A stretch of DNA of 64,000 bases from Cololabis saira (taxonomy: Eukaryota; Chordata; Actinopteri; Beloniformes; Belonidae): contig NC_084596.1 of the NCBI RefSeq assembly GCF_033807715.1, positions 40,248,958 through 40,312,957 on the forward strand, read 5' to 3'. The position numbers and the translations under genes were made by a program. Shown here piece after piece: positions 37,376 to 48,419 of this stretch. How positions within the stretch are numbered: the first letter of the stretch is position 1; each line of letters begins with the position of its first letter. The notes below the pieces were generated by a model that ran no database searches, had not been told where the DNA came from, and was given only the letters and a program-made list of their open reading frames with translations.

Positions 37376-37608
37376 GTAGCAGGGTGGATGCTACGGGGCC
37401 CGCCCGAAGGATGGAGAGACACGGAGTTTTCGTGCAGAACCTTTAGTTCGGCTTTTTCACCAACAGCAGATCACCCAGTGCACAAGCACCTCACGCACCA
37501 GCTCCTTCATTCTGAGTGTCTTATGAAGGCTGGCAGAGTGGAGAGGCTGATTGGGCCCACCTGTGCCCTAATCAGCCTGAGTGGCTGCAGCTCCTCCACC
37601 CTGCCACA
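37376..37608. mobile_element. solo LTR, 233 bp, with 5-bp target duplication
   Basis: Starts TGTAGCAGGGTGG and ends CCACCCTGCCACA (TG...CA, short inverted ends). ATAGT flanks both sides (37371-37375 and 37609-37613). It is the same class of structure as 25658-25892 but unrelated in sequence. Confidence 0.75.
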
Positions 37609-37644
37609 ATAGTGTATCACTATACACGCTTAAACCTAGCAACT

Positions 37645-38234
37645 GGCCGCGTTCAGACTGCCAGCCAATATCCGATTTTTAGCCCATCCAGATTGAAACT
37701 GGATGACTCTTTTGAAGTCTGAACAGTCCCAAACCGCATGAGATCCGATTTTTGCAAACCAGATCGAAACCACCTCCGGGAGGTAGTTTCATATCCGATC
37801 CTTATCGCATTTGGGCAGATGCGTCTCAGTCTGAACAGCTCCAAACACTCAGATCGGGTTTGACTATCCGTGACGTCACTCTACGCGACGCCACACCAGA
37901 CCCATGCGCCAAACCACCCGCCCATTTCCAGTTGTGGAGCTACGTTACAGGTATGGAGCAGTCGGAAGATGCCGAAAACAGCAGTCCTTGGAAAGTGGAA
38001 GAAACGAAATGCCTCATTAATTTAATTGTCGCAATTACATGACATCACACAATACACGGGCTGGGTGACACCTCCGCTCCGACGTCGTTGCTACGGCAAC
38101 CCGTCAGATCAGTCAATGATGTGGCCCAGTCTGAACAGAGCCAGATCCGATTTGGACACTTGCTAAAAACAGTGTGGACAGTCAGCCCTGAAATTCGGAT
38201 ATGAATCAGATTTGCCTGCAGTCTGAACGCGGCC
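37645..38234. mobile_element. MITE with GGCCGCGTTCAGACTGC ends and a Myb-like micro-ORF
   Basis: The left end GGCCGCGTTCAGACTGCC and the right end GCAGTCTGAACGCGGCC are inverted repeats. Repeats of AGTCTGAACAG and CAGATCCGATTT follow inside both ends. A short frame with a Myb/SANT-like start lies at 37953-38042, as in PIF/Harbinger-derived elements. No clear duplication flanks it. Confidence 0.82.
37953..38042 (+). CDS. 29-codon Myb/SANT-like remnant in MITE
   Basis: The frame reads a short acidic start, then WKVEETKCLINLI (from Trp13), the first helix of a Myb/SANT-like DNA-binding domain, and then stops. PIF/Harbinger transposons encode such a protein beside the transposase, and short MITEs often keep only its first codons. 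Far too short to fold, so it is a relic. A longer upstream frame exists, but it reads through the inverted repeat. Confidence 0.4.
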   Translation: MEQSEDAENSSPWKVEETKCLINLIVAIT

Positions 38235-39283
38235 TTAGTTCCTCTACACAAGAAACAAACGGGCTTCAGGGTCTACGCTTCACTGATCATACCAGTCTCA
38301 TACCAGGTTCGAATGTCCCGTTTTTGAGAGTTGAGCAAGATTAGTGTGGCAGCCAGGTGTGAAACTTATGAAAAGTTTGTTTTAAGAGGAAAACAGTGTT
38401 TCCAGAAATCAGCTGGCTCTCCCAAAACATGCAAACTAACCACCCAAATTATATTAGTAGCATAAGCACCTTGAACAGTTCAAGGATGTCATTAATAGCA
38501 AAGCACTTGAAATATACAGATATCATCAGGCAGGCAGAGGAGCTTGGGAGTGTGAGCTCAGACATATCACTCTGCACAGACGAGAGGTCTATGCACCTTT
38601 TAATCATATACAGGTTGAGATGCTGTAATTTGCAGCATCTCTTCAGACTCCAGAGGGACTCATATAGAGCACAAACTAATAACATAAACGCCGACGTATA
38701 CAACCCACGTACATTCCAGTCTATGCAAAGCCGGTGCCCTCAGCGTTGACGTGCAGACACGTGACCAGGGCTGCAGATACCAGATGAGCGTACCGTCCAG
38801 CGCTGCGGGGTGCGTTTTTCTGTCTCTTTCACTCAGAAAAAAGTTGCAGCAAAAACAAAAAGTCATACATTCAACATCTTCATTACAAATCCCTCTGACT
38901 TTGCACCTCCTGCTGCAGATTGTTTGTCTTTTTCCATCACCAGCTGGGTGGTTTTGGTTTTTCACCATGCTTAAATCTTTAGCCTAACAGTTTAAGGATG
39001 TTTGTTTTTTTAAGGAAGACAATAAAAACTGGTGTTAGCACAACTGACAACTAAACTAGACGAACTTTTTCACCAAGATCCACAAGCTCAAAGACCATTA
39101 AGCTTCACGACGCGTAGCTCAGCTGCAGACCCGCATGGCTGAGCAGCTCAGGAACACTCTGTTTCTCTGACTTGGAAGGAGGTTTTTTCTCACCAGCCCT
39201 GCTCAGTTTTTACCTGCAGGGTCGTGTGAACGACCACCAGTGGGGCAGCAGTGGCCAACTTTAACAGTAGACAACTGGGAGTA
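38235..39283. other. unassigned sequence
   Basis: No recognised gene or repeat. Frames of 78-117 codons on both strands overlap and show no motif. Confidence 0.4.
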
Positions 39284-39379
39284 CAGTAATCCCTTGCTAC
39301 AACGCGGTTCAATTTTCATGGTCTTGCTGCTTCACGGATTTGCATTGTGCATCGTGTTCTGCATTCTGATTGGCTAAAC

Positions 39380-40060
39380 AGTGACTGCGTTTACATGCAC
39401 TCAATAACCCTTTTAAAACCCGAATATTAGCAATAACCCGAATTTGCACGGCCATGTAAACACCAATAACCCCTTTGAAAAATCCGAATTTGCGCATATT
39501 CCGGTTTTTAAAAACCCGAATATGACCCCTGGGTTACTCCTTTTAAAACATGAATATTGGGTCATGTAAACGCCTAACAGAATATCCCCATCAAACGGAA
39601 CATGAATTTGTTTTCTGTGCATGCTCTGTTCACAAGGAATCCTGGTCTTTTGAGTCCAGGAAATACTTCTAAACATGGCGAAATGCAAGACCACGCCACA
39701 CTTTTGGAGTGAGGAGGAGACTAATCACTTCATAAATGTAATGAAGGATATGAACATTTCTGCATTTGTAGACGGTAGAAAGTACCGGGATAGCGAGATT
39801 TACAAGAAGATGAGCGAAAAGTTGCGCGAAGCAGCATTTGTTTTGAATTTGGATACAAGAAGAGGAAGCGGAAATGACGCTAATTGCGTCATCACGTTCT
39901 CTGTGCGTCGCTGGTTTGATCCAGATATCCCGAATGATTAATTACCATGTAAACAGGGATAACCCTGTTTGCTCACAATGTAAACGGAATATTCTGAATG
40001 TTTCAGTAACCGGAATATTAGCAATAACCCGAATTTTGACTGCATGTAAACGTAGTCACT
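39380..40060 (+). mobile_element. MITE carrying a Myb/trihelix ORF, nested in Tigger relic
   Basis: The ends AGTGACTGCGTTTACATGCA and TGCATGTAAACGTAGTCACT are inverted repeats. ACCCGAATATTAGCAATAAC-type motifs repeat near both ends. It encodes an 88-codon Myb-like ORF (39675-39941). No certain duplication is visible. The protein type suggests PIF/Harbinger origin. Confidence 0.83.
39675..39941 (+). CDS. Myb/SANT (trihelix-like) DNA-binding protein of MITE, 88 aa
   Basis: Probable DNA-binding accessory protein of a PIF/Harbinger-type transposon; in that superfamily the Myb-like protein brings the transposase to the element ends. Visible features are Trp11 followed by SEEET (12-16), a first helix to about residue 26, then DGRKYRDSEIYKKMSEKL (33-50), which is the basic second/third helix block of the trihelix type. 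The ATG lies in good context just after AACATGG-type sequence and opens the domain where it should start. The last ~20 residues read into the right-hand subterminal repeat, so the natural C-terminus is probably lost. No transposase neighbour is present. Possibly still translatable but without a partner. Confidence 0.6.
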   Translation: MAKCKTTPHFWSEEETNHFINVMKDMNISAFVDGRKYRDSEIYKKMSEKLREAAFVLNLDTRRGSGNDANCVITFSVRRWFDPDIPND

Positions 40061-40308
40061 CTCCCCGCTTCTTCACTTCCTGTGTCAATAACATTGGTCG
40101 CTTAGCAACAATGCTGAGAACGGCCAATGAGCTTCAGCAGCAGCTCAAGAACGGGAACTTTGATGAATCGTTCATTACAGTTTCAGATATAATCCATGGT
40201 GGCATGTTGGTTTATAAGAATCTTTTTGCACAGAAGAAAAAAGAGCGACAACAACGACCCATAACTATGTTCTTCTCTGGAAAAAACACACCTGTACCGC
40301 GGCTATAG
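40061..40308 (+). pseudogene. Tigger/pogo transposase C-terminal tail
   Basis: The open frame downstream of the nested MITE reads LATMLRTANELQQQLKNG, then FDESFITVSDI, then GMLVYKNLFAQKKKERQQ and ITMFFSGK before a stop. I recognise this as the C-terminal tail of fish Tigger-type (pogo) transposases, which lies after the DDE catalytic core. The core and the DNA-binding N-terminus are absent. The upstream continuation of this frame is MITE sequence, not transposase. Confidence 0.65.
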
Positions 40309-40599
40309 GAGAAAAAGACGCTACAGAGCGAGTCAGGATGCAGCAGCAGTTAGAAGAGTAATGAAATACGCGCCAGTCACAATTTGTCCTACTGCACTTA
40401 TTGTATTTTTTTTTCATAATCCTTTTTCATTTTCTCCCGTTCAAATCCAATTACTCGGGTCGCGATGGGGCTGATCTCCGCAATTTGAAGCCTTGTATAA
40501 TAATTGTAAAAAAAAAAAAAAAGGTTGCTACTTCGCTGATTTCACTTATCACGGGTTCTTTTTTGAAACGTAACCCCCAGGAAAAACCAGGGAGTACTG

Positions 40600-41716
40600 T
40601 ACCCAGAGTGCCACTGCTACTCCTTGTAATGACTGCAGAATCCCTCCTCTCCTGCAGGCTCATCGTGCTCGGCAGCGGGGGCCGTTGCAGCGAACGTTGA
40701 CAAATTAACACCGTGCTCAACATAGCCTAAAGTGGAGCTTTACCCGAGTTGCTCACATCTGTAGTCTGCGTTTGTGATTCAGCAGTTTTTAGGATGAGCT
40801 CCGCTCCGTTTGCAGCGCTGGTGCACGTTGACGAAGCTGCCTTGACAGACGTCAGTCAGCGAACTCTGCAGACTCGTCCCCAGCTTCCCCGGGCAGAGAG
40901 CCCTCATCTATAAACATGCACCTATGTTTTGGCCATTAGCTTTAATCTTCCGTCTTTGGCTTGCTGGTTAATAACGCATTGTTCCGTGGCGTGACAAACC
41001 CAGAATGCATATTAGTTCTACTTTAAAGTCCTTTTGTTCTTCATCCAGCTTCTTCCCTGGAGCTCCTTCTTGATTTCTATGCCCCGACTAACTACGTCGA
41101 CTCTTTTTGATCAAAGAGGTAATGTAAACAGGCCATCACGTGCTCTTATGAGGATTACAAAAAGGAAAAAAAAAACTTTCAGGTAAATTTTAATACTAAA
41201 CCTCTTGAACTCTCAAATGCGTAAGTCCTCTGAGATTTCAGTTTCAGACTCTGAAAGACAAATGATCATGTTTTGCATTGGCAGCCTCACACCTGCAGGA
41301 TCACTGCCTCCAGACCACGACTCTGATCTGCATGATGTGACTGTTAAATAAACATCAGCAGCAATTAATGATAACTGGCAGTCAAAGAGGCGCTTGCCGA
41401 TGCTGACGTCCATTATGCCGAGACACTTTAATATCCAGAGAAAGTGCTTCGTGACTGCAGTCTTTCTGACGCGTGGTCTGGTTACGGTATGATCTTGGGA
41501 CAATGGGGGTCTTAGGTCACTTATTAACAACACGGAGGAGCATGAAGGACATATTCTTTATATATAACAAAGTGACTAATGACTTAAATGTCCTGAAGGG
41601 ACTCTGGGACAGGAGCGGCTTCAAACTTCTTGCCCACTGTGGACCATGATTCAAACACATATTAAAACCTCTGCTCTTGTGGATCTGGAAATAGAAATGC
41701 TGCTGAGACAGTGCGC
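40600..41716. other. unassigned sequence
   Basis: No recognised feature. Confidence 0.4.
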
Positions 41717-41767
41717 GCACACACAGGCACGCACGCACGCACACACGCACACGCACGCACACGCACA

Positions 41768-41850
<83 letters not shown>
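41717..41850. repeat. (CA)n with GCACGC variants
   Basis: Compound CA/CGCA microsatellite. The cysteine/valine-rich frames here are artefacts. Confidence 0.98.
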
Positions 41851-41852
<2 letters not shown>

Positions 41853-42476
41853 CCACTTCTGCAGCTGGGACTCGTGACTCATTAACCTAAAACCCAGAGA
41901 GCAGCTCGTGCAGAAAGCCGTCTCACATAAAGCAGTTGTTGATATGTTTGTCATGCGCCATGCTTCTTGAGACCCCAGAAATCCAGCTGAAAACAAGTTA
42001 AACTCTTGGCTTCGTTAATATGTGCATGCAGTGCTGTCAGGAAAAGCCTAAAATATACACTGAATGTATTCGTGTGCATGCTCGCCAATATCCTAGATCG
42101 CGAAGGATCTTTGAAGTCCTGATTCGCCTGATTTGCATCGCAAATGTAAACATCTTTTGATGCTTCCTGAAAACCTGGATTAAAGTCCCCTTATGGTTTT
42201 AAAGAAACCTGAGTATGCCACCCACTTTAAATGGATGCTTTACCCAGGTTTCTGAGTGTTTCCTATTCTGTAAGAGATCAACCTTGCGATTTTGAGAAAT
42301 GATATAAGCTTACACAAACCCAAAATAGTCACATCCGTGATGTTCCATGGATAACCCATACATGACCAAAACCAGGACGATCGTGTACTCTTATCACTTA
42401 TGTTGATGATAAAACGTAATGTATTTCATTTCATGTATTTACTCACAAGACGTTGATATTGCAGTATGATTAAATA
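41851..42476. other. unassigned sequence
   Basis: No recognised feature. Confidence 0.4.
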
Positions 42477-42880
42477 CAACCCCAGTTCCCAAACAGTTGA
42501 GAGAGTACGTCAAATCTGAATTAAAGTTCACAAATTCACAATAGAACTCAGAAGGTGAGACGTTTTACTTTTTCTTTTAAGTTAATTTCATAACAACAAC
42601 ACATCCCTGATAGCAAAATATGAGTGAATGAACGTTGAAATATGGTTAGGCAGAAACATTTAAGCAATGTTGAAGCCTCGTCCATGACAAACAGAATCAA
42701 CATTGATTGGATGTTGGCATCGGAGCTGGATGATTGATTGATGCTTGATCCACCATCAATCGCCGACCGTAACCAAAAATCAACCTTTTTGACCATAATT
42801 CAACATTGATTTAACATCTTTTGCTATCTGGGATGTCAAAAGGCTGGGACATGGACAGCAATAGTCTAGAGGCAAGATTA
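42477..42880. repeat. degenerate fish interspersed repeat, interrupted by a MITE
   Basis: The left edge TACAACCCCAGTTCCCAAAC and the right part AAAAGGCTGGGACATGGACA look like the two sides of a common fish repeat that normally reads ...AAAAAAGTTGGGAC... The match is worn, so the exact limits are uncertain. Confidence 0.45.
42602..42835. mobile_element. short MITE with CATCCCWGATAGCAAAA ends
   Basis: CATCCCTGATAGCAAAA and TTTTGCTATCTGGGATG are inverted repeats with one mismatch. The inside has symmetrical motifs (GAACGTTGAAATATGG; CAACATTGATTTAACATC). Size 234 bp, no coding content. Confidence 0.82.
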
Positions 42881-43302
42881 CAATTACTAAAACAAGTTTA
42901 CTTTTTTTTTGTCTTCATTGATTCAGTAATAAAGAGTAAATTATAGATCACTGTTCCAACGTCAAGCGCTTTAATCAAGGCTTATGTTTCCCTCTTCTAG
43001 GATGACAATATTTGTCAAAGATGTTTCCATAAATAACATTTCACAACTCGATTAGCAGAATTTATAGCCGCTGCTAAACACGCAGCACAAAGACACACGT
43101 GGCAGTGAGTTTCATCGGGGGTGGAGAGGGTTCCTGGTTGCGTCGCATGGAACGTGACAATTAAATCAATAAATATACTGAGAAATGACCAGATTGTGAA
43201 ACACGTGACTGAGGAGTCCAGTGAAGATGTGTGTGTATTATTATGCTCCAGTTGCGTACTTACAAGATATCAACTCTTATAACGATCAGACTTTGTCATT
43301 TA
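42881..43302. other. unassigned sequence
   Basis: No recognised feature. Confidence 0.4.
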
Positions 43303-43446
43303 GAGATACGAAGCACAGATTTTTGAGCCTTTGGAATAGAGATGTCCCGACCTCGTGATTCCTGGACGATCGGGATCGGGGGGATTGGATTGTCTGAATA
43401 ATATTATTTATTTGTTTATTGTGTACCTTTAAGTGTCAAAGTAACT
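43303..43446 (+). repeat. direct repeat copy 1 flanking a MITE
   Basis: GAGATACGAAGCACAGATTT through AAGTGTCAAAGTAACT. Repeated at 44136-44297 with a few base changes and an 18-bp length difference. Confidence 0.9.
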
Positions 43447-44134
43447 AATGGCGCTTTTCCACTAGAACCTACTCGGCTCTACTCAACTTGGCCTGGTTTC
43501 TTTTCCACTACAATCCAGCACCTGGATCAGAAGTAGGAGGTTGGAGCGAAGCTGCTGTGACGTATTTGATTGTGTGTTCTAAACAAAGAAGACAACAACA
43601 CTAAAGATGTAGAACCTGGAGGAGATGATAGATGTGCTGCTGGATCTGTGGCTTGTATTTGATATCAAGTTAAAAAATGAGAGTGAGAGAAACTTCAAGC
43701 AGCAATGCTTTTTTTTTTGGTTTGTTTGTCTCAAGCAGCTATGAAGAGACAGAGTTCCTGGTAGATCTGGTCGTTCCTTATCATCCGTCTAGATCCCTTT
43801 TTAATTCTCTCCTCAGCACCAGGTTTATGAACATCTGACCCTCAGAGTTGGATCATGAAACAGACTTTTGCTGCCATTGCTGGTTGAATAAAATGAACAA
43901 GAATCCGTCAGAGTCTCTTTCGCTGATTTCCTCCTCCTGACTCAGACGTCTGACTCCAACCCCCCGACCAATCGGTGGCCTGTAGTGTGATGATGTCAGA
44001 TACAGCCGACTCAGCCGCTTAAAACCTCTGCAGAATAGTTACAGAAAAGTATCTACTCGGCACGTTAGACCCCTGGTGGAAAAGGCGAGGAGAGTCGAGT
44101 CAGGCTGAGTAGGTACTAGTGGAAAAGTGCCATT
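43447..44134. mobile_element. MITE, 688 bp, between direct repeats
   Basis: The left end AATGGCGCTTTTCCACTAG and the right end CTAGTGGAAAAGTGCCATT are inverted repeats, continuing into ACCTACTCGGC/GCTGAGTAGGT. This matches a common fish MITE type. No ordinary short duplication is visible; instead it is bracketed by ~150-bp direct repeats. Confidence 0.87.
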
Positions 44135-44135
44135 C

Positions 44136-44297
44136 GAGATACGAAGCACAGATTTTTGAGCCTTTGGAATAGAGACGACCCGACCTTGTGATTCCTGAAC
44201 GATCGGGATTGGGGGGATTGGATTGTGTGTTTTAATTTATTTCACTGAGTAATATTATTTATTTGTTTATTGTGTATCTTTAAGTGTCAAAGTAACT
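44136..44297 (+). repeat. direct repeat copy 2 flanking a MITE
   Basis: Second copy of 43303-43446, containing an extra TTTTAATTTATTTCACTG-type stretch. Confidence 0.9.
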
Positions 44298-44449
44298 AAC
44301 AGTTACTATTAATGTGAGGCGGGGTGTGGGCGTGGCCTTGTAGCTGGTGAGCCGACATATATGTGGAACAAACAATTTGGACAGCAAATACACTGCTAAA
44401 GCCACCACTATGTTTGCAATCTGGGAATGTTGCATGATGGGAAGGCCAC

Positions 44450-44767
44450 TGTCAGGGTGCGGTTGATGAGGACCCAAAAGCAGGAGAGCAGGAGGCAGGA
44501 GTTCGCAAAAAAACAGGATTTATTTAGCAAAACAAAAACCAAAAGCGCTGCAGAGCAGGCTCAAAGGCTGAACAAAAACAGGAATCCGAAAAACCAGAGG
44601 AGACATGGAGGGAACAAACAGTACGAACCGACAGGGAGAAGGGGAATGACAAGACCAGATATACACAGGGGATAACGAGACACAGGTGCAGACAATCAGG
44701 GCAGATGGGAAACAGGAGGGACAGAACTGAAACTCAAAAACTGGGGGGGAAGTGTCAAACCCTGACA
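44450..44767 (-). mobile_element. solo LTR, 318 bp, with 5-bp target duplication
   Basis: Starts TGTCAGGG and ends CCCTGACA (TG...CA). GCCAC lies on both sides (44445-44449 and 44768-44772). On the minus strand an AATAAA signal (plus-strand TTTATT near 44518) would sit as expected in an LTR, so I place it on minus. No neighbouring retroviral-type genes. Very like an abundant fish LTR family. Confidence 0.8.
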
Positions 44768-44772
44768 GCCAC

Positions 44773-46808
44773 AGCCTCTTAATTTTCTTCCTTTTTGTAT
44801 TTTTTGGTATATTTTTTTAGGCATTGGCAACTCCTTTAAAATCAGTTGATTCAGATTGGCAGCCAAAAATGTGATTGGGTCAAGATCTCGTCCCTCTCAC
44901 CGAGCAGCACATTCCCTCAGAGTGGTGAATACATTTCCATCCGTGTTTTTAGGTGACCTCCTGTAGTGTTTGCTCGGGAGTCCGGCTCTGCAAAACAAAC
45001 CGTAATGAGAGCTGCTTTCTGCCCCACGATTATGCACAAACCACTTTGATGGTGTTGCATAAAAACACATCTTTCTTGCAAATACATTGGGTTAAATAGC
45101 TGGTCTTGTAAGATTTGACGTCTGATTATTTTTTTTTGTTAGTTTTCTGTGTTTGCCGGCTAGAACCCCACACAAACCCGAATACAGCATAACTCCAAAA
45201 GCCAAGTCTGCAGCCGTCAGACGGAGAAATGGCAGGCCAAGACGACCCCTGCTTCCCAAAGACATTCAAAGCTTAAATGCCTAAACCGAATGAGTCCATG
45301 CAGTCACACGCTCTTTCTTGATCTCTTTTTCAACCAGTGGATTGGACACATCATCGCCGGACAGCGTAAGCTGACACCCGCAACATCCAGCGCATTAGGA
45401 AGCGAGTGTAAGAGAGAGCAGCTGCTGTGTGTAAGAGCTGCCACGAAGACCGTACGGTTTCATGACATCAGTGACGACCTCGAGCTCCTGCAGCAGAAGG
45501 ACGGAGCGTCGTGCTGCAGACGGGCGTGCACCGACTAAAAAGAAAACAGCTGTCCACCGACGTTTGCATGTTACAGCTAACTCCCTGAAAATAAAGCAGC
45601 TTTCTCCTGAACGAGCATCCCGTGGTCTTGAGAGTGAGCGGCTCAGATTACCAGATAAGTGCATGGAGAGAGACTTTCACTAAGGTAGGGGTAGGGGGGG
45701 GTTGGAGAAGAAGAGCACATGAATAAAGCAAAGACCTTAAATTCAAGTAAGAAGCTTACTTATAGCCAAAGGGCTCCTTTTAGTGTCCGACAGTTCTTTA
45801 TGAAAGCTGTCAGCACAGATAATCCCGACAGCAGAAGGGTCAGAGTGAATGTCATGTCATGTCTGTCTCTGAGCACAAAACCAAACAATTCCTCACATCA
45901 GTATGCTCCGCTGATTCACTTCCAAACACCAAATGTTACATGACATCCCGGTGAAAAGGTGTCTCGCTTTTTGTTTCTGAGACAGGGGATTGTTGTTGAG
46001 GAGGAAAAACAGAACACAAAAGAAACCATGACTCTAGTTCTTCAGCTCAGGGAGGTTATATTTAAACACAGCACTGCTAAATGGTCGTCAAATAATGATG
46101 GCAAACATCGATTGATGAATGTGGCTAAAACAACAACACGGTTAAAGTAATAAATAGATATATAAATAGAGGAGAAAATTATGTTTTCCTATAATTTTTT
46201 AGGTTAGTATTCATGTAACAGCCCACTGTACCGGATAAAAGAGCAGGTGAAAGAGTGGAGTGTGGCTTTGACGGGATCTTTATGCAAATGTAAGGGTGAT
46301 TTGTTACAGTCACTGCCTATGATGTGAAATTTCAGGATATTCACAGCCCCACTTTCACCAAAATATGCTGGCATGTGATCAGAAATCATACAGGAGTGGT
46401 GTTCTGCCGGCTTTGTTTGATTTCAGTGCTGCAGGGTCTTTGTTAGGCACCGATATGAGTACTCCTGCTTCTTTGTGTCACACCCGTTCTTATGGCAGCA
46501 ACCGTATATTTGGTTGCTTCTAGAGAAAAAAAAAATACCACAAATGAAGGACAGAAATAACATTGCTTTATTTTCTGACATGCGCTTGCATGAAATAACA
46601 TTGAAATTCAAGTCATTGCAGAGCATTTTTGTGGGCGATGTGGCGTTTTATTTTTTTGGGACTGAGACTTCCAGCGGGGACCAGCTGGGAAGAAAATCAG
46701 CACCTCCAAGTTTGAAACCTGGGTCCTCAGTCAGAAAAGGAAGCACCACTTCCTGCTGGGAACGAGTTGCTGCTTCAGGTGGAGGAGTTGAATCATGCCA
46801 GGCTCTTG
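44773..46808. other. unassigned sequence
   Basis: No recognised gene or repeat; frames of 60-90 codons overlap on both strands. Confidence 0.4.
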
Positions 46809-46816
46809 CTCATGAG

Positions 46817-48411
46817 TAGAGATGCACGATCAGGATTTTGAGGGCTGATAACCGATCACCAAAATCAGTATCTGCCGATCACCGATCACAGCATGAAATC
46901 CATAAATTCTTCAATAGTGTTGTCTCATGTACACAACACTGACGTTGTATTATTAGGTATACAAATTAGGAGATGAGAAAGTATCATGAATTGACCACTA
47001 TTTTATTGAAGGCTGAGGCAATATGCAATATTTCACCCTCTAGACTCTCAGAGATGATTTAGATCAGGGGTCGGCAACCAAAAATGTTGAAAGAGCCATA
47101 TTGGACCAAAAACACAAAAAACAAATATGTCTGGAGCCGCAAAAAATTAAGTCTTGTATAAGCCTTAGAATGAAGACAACACATGATGCATGTTTCTATA
47201 TTAGTTAGAACTGGGGGAAGATTTTCTTTTTCATTATACACTTCGAGAAAAAAGTCGAAATGTTGAGAAAAAGTTGAACTTTTGAGAAAAAAGTCGAAAT
47301 GTCGAGATTAATGTTGAAGTACAATCTCCTGAAAAAAGTCGAAATGTTGAGAAAAGTCGAAATGTCGAGAAAAAAGTTGAAATGTTGAGATTAAAAAGGA
47401 AAGGAAAAAGGAAGAAAAAAAGGGAAAAAAAGAAAAAAAAGGAAAAAAAAGGTCAAACATTTTTGAAAAAGCTCCAGGAGCCACCAGAGCGGCGCTAAAA
47501 AGCTGCATAAGGCTCTAGAGCCACGGGTTGCCGACCCCTGATTTAGACTCATGTAGCTTATTAACTTAAGCTTTCCTGTGGTAATAATTATGTACAACAT
47601 GTGCACCAACACAGACGACAGCAGACATGCCACTCTCTTAGAGTTGATACAAGTTGTAAACTATAAACCTTAGTTTTCTTGAGGAAAAAGGAATAAATCT
47701 TAAAATAAAAAATGAATTGCTAAAGCTTTAGCGGTAGCATCCACCACATGTGAGGAAACTCTTGTGAAGCAAAACTCTTCACACTAGAACTCCAGATGTC
47801 ACTCGTGAAGCGACTGACATGACTGTCGTCCTGCATGAGGCTTTGGACTGTAAATAGTTTGGTAAAACTCCGGCGGACATTCATCAGTGAAATATTAACG
47901 ACCCGTTCATACCATGGATCCAAGCTGCTAACGACGCGTTTAAACTCGAAAGCAGCTGATGATCAAGGCCTATGAATCCATTACCTTACGATGTAGTTCT
48001 TTATTTTTGTTCCTGTTGCTGCTGTCGTTTATAGGTCCCTGTTACAGGTGTTACAGCTGAGTTAGCGGCGTTGCTGCATGCTCCTGTTCTTTATATAGTC
48101 CTTGACTTGAGAAACTTTCAAATGTCTTATCAGCTTTGTTGTGTTGAAATTATTTTATAACTTTCCTCCTCGGGGTATTTCCTTTGCACATAGCTTGCAA
48201 ACTGCAAATTTGTTGTCCTTTTTGGACATTGTAAAACTCCCATACCGGCCACGCTGGTCACTCCCTCAGGACACCTCGGCCAGAGATACGGGAACGCACA
48301 CGCGGACGGCGGTTTGTTGTTGTAAACGTCATCAGATCGGCCCGCTTTGAACTATTATTTTGAGAACGCTGATCAAAACTGATGGGGCCGATACCGATCG
48401 GTGCATCTCTA
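46817..48411. mobile_element. hAT element, 1,595 bp, perfect 8-bp duplication, hosting a MITE
   Basis: The ends TAGAGATGCACGATC and GATCGGTGCATCTCTA are inverted repeats. CTCATGAG flanks both sides (46809-46816 and 48412-48419); the site is itself a palindrome. No transposase remains. Without the nested copy it would be about 1.1 kb. Confidence 0.9.
47065..47540. mobile_element. hAT MITE nested in the hAT element
   Basis: The ends CAGGGGTCGGCAACC and GGTTGCCGACCCCTG are perfect inverted repeats. The flanks ATTTAGAT (47057-47064) and ATTTAGAC (47541-47548) differ at one base. A GAAATGTTGAGAAAAAAGTC-type tandem stretch fills 47250-47395, followed by an A/G-rich tract to 47455. Confidence 0.92.
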
Positions 48412-48419
48412 CTCATGAG

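Larger units (their letters stand above)
39284..40599 (+). mobile_element. pogo/Tigger-like DNA transposon relic, interrupted by a MITE
   Basis: The ends CAGTAATCCCTTGCTACAAC and CCAGGGAGTACTG are worn inverted repeats, flanked by TA on both sides (39282-39283 and 40600-40601). The subterminal sequence (TTATCACGGGTTC, TTCACGGATTT) is typical of Tigger elements. Outside the nested MITE (39380-40060) only about 0.64 kb remains, with the tail of the transposase. Too deleted to be active. Confidence 0.82.
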
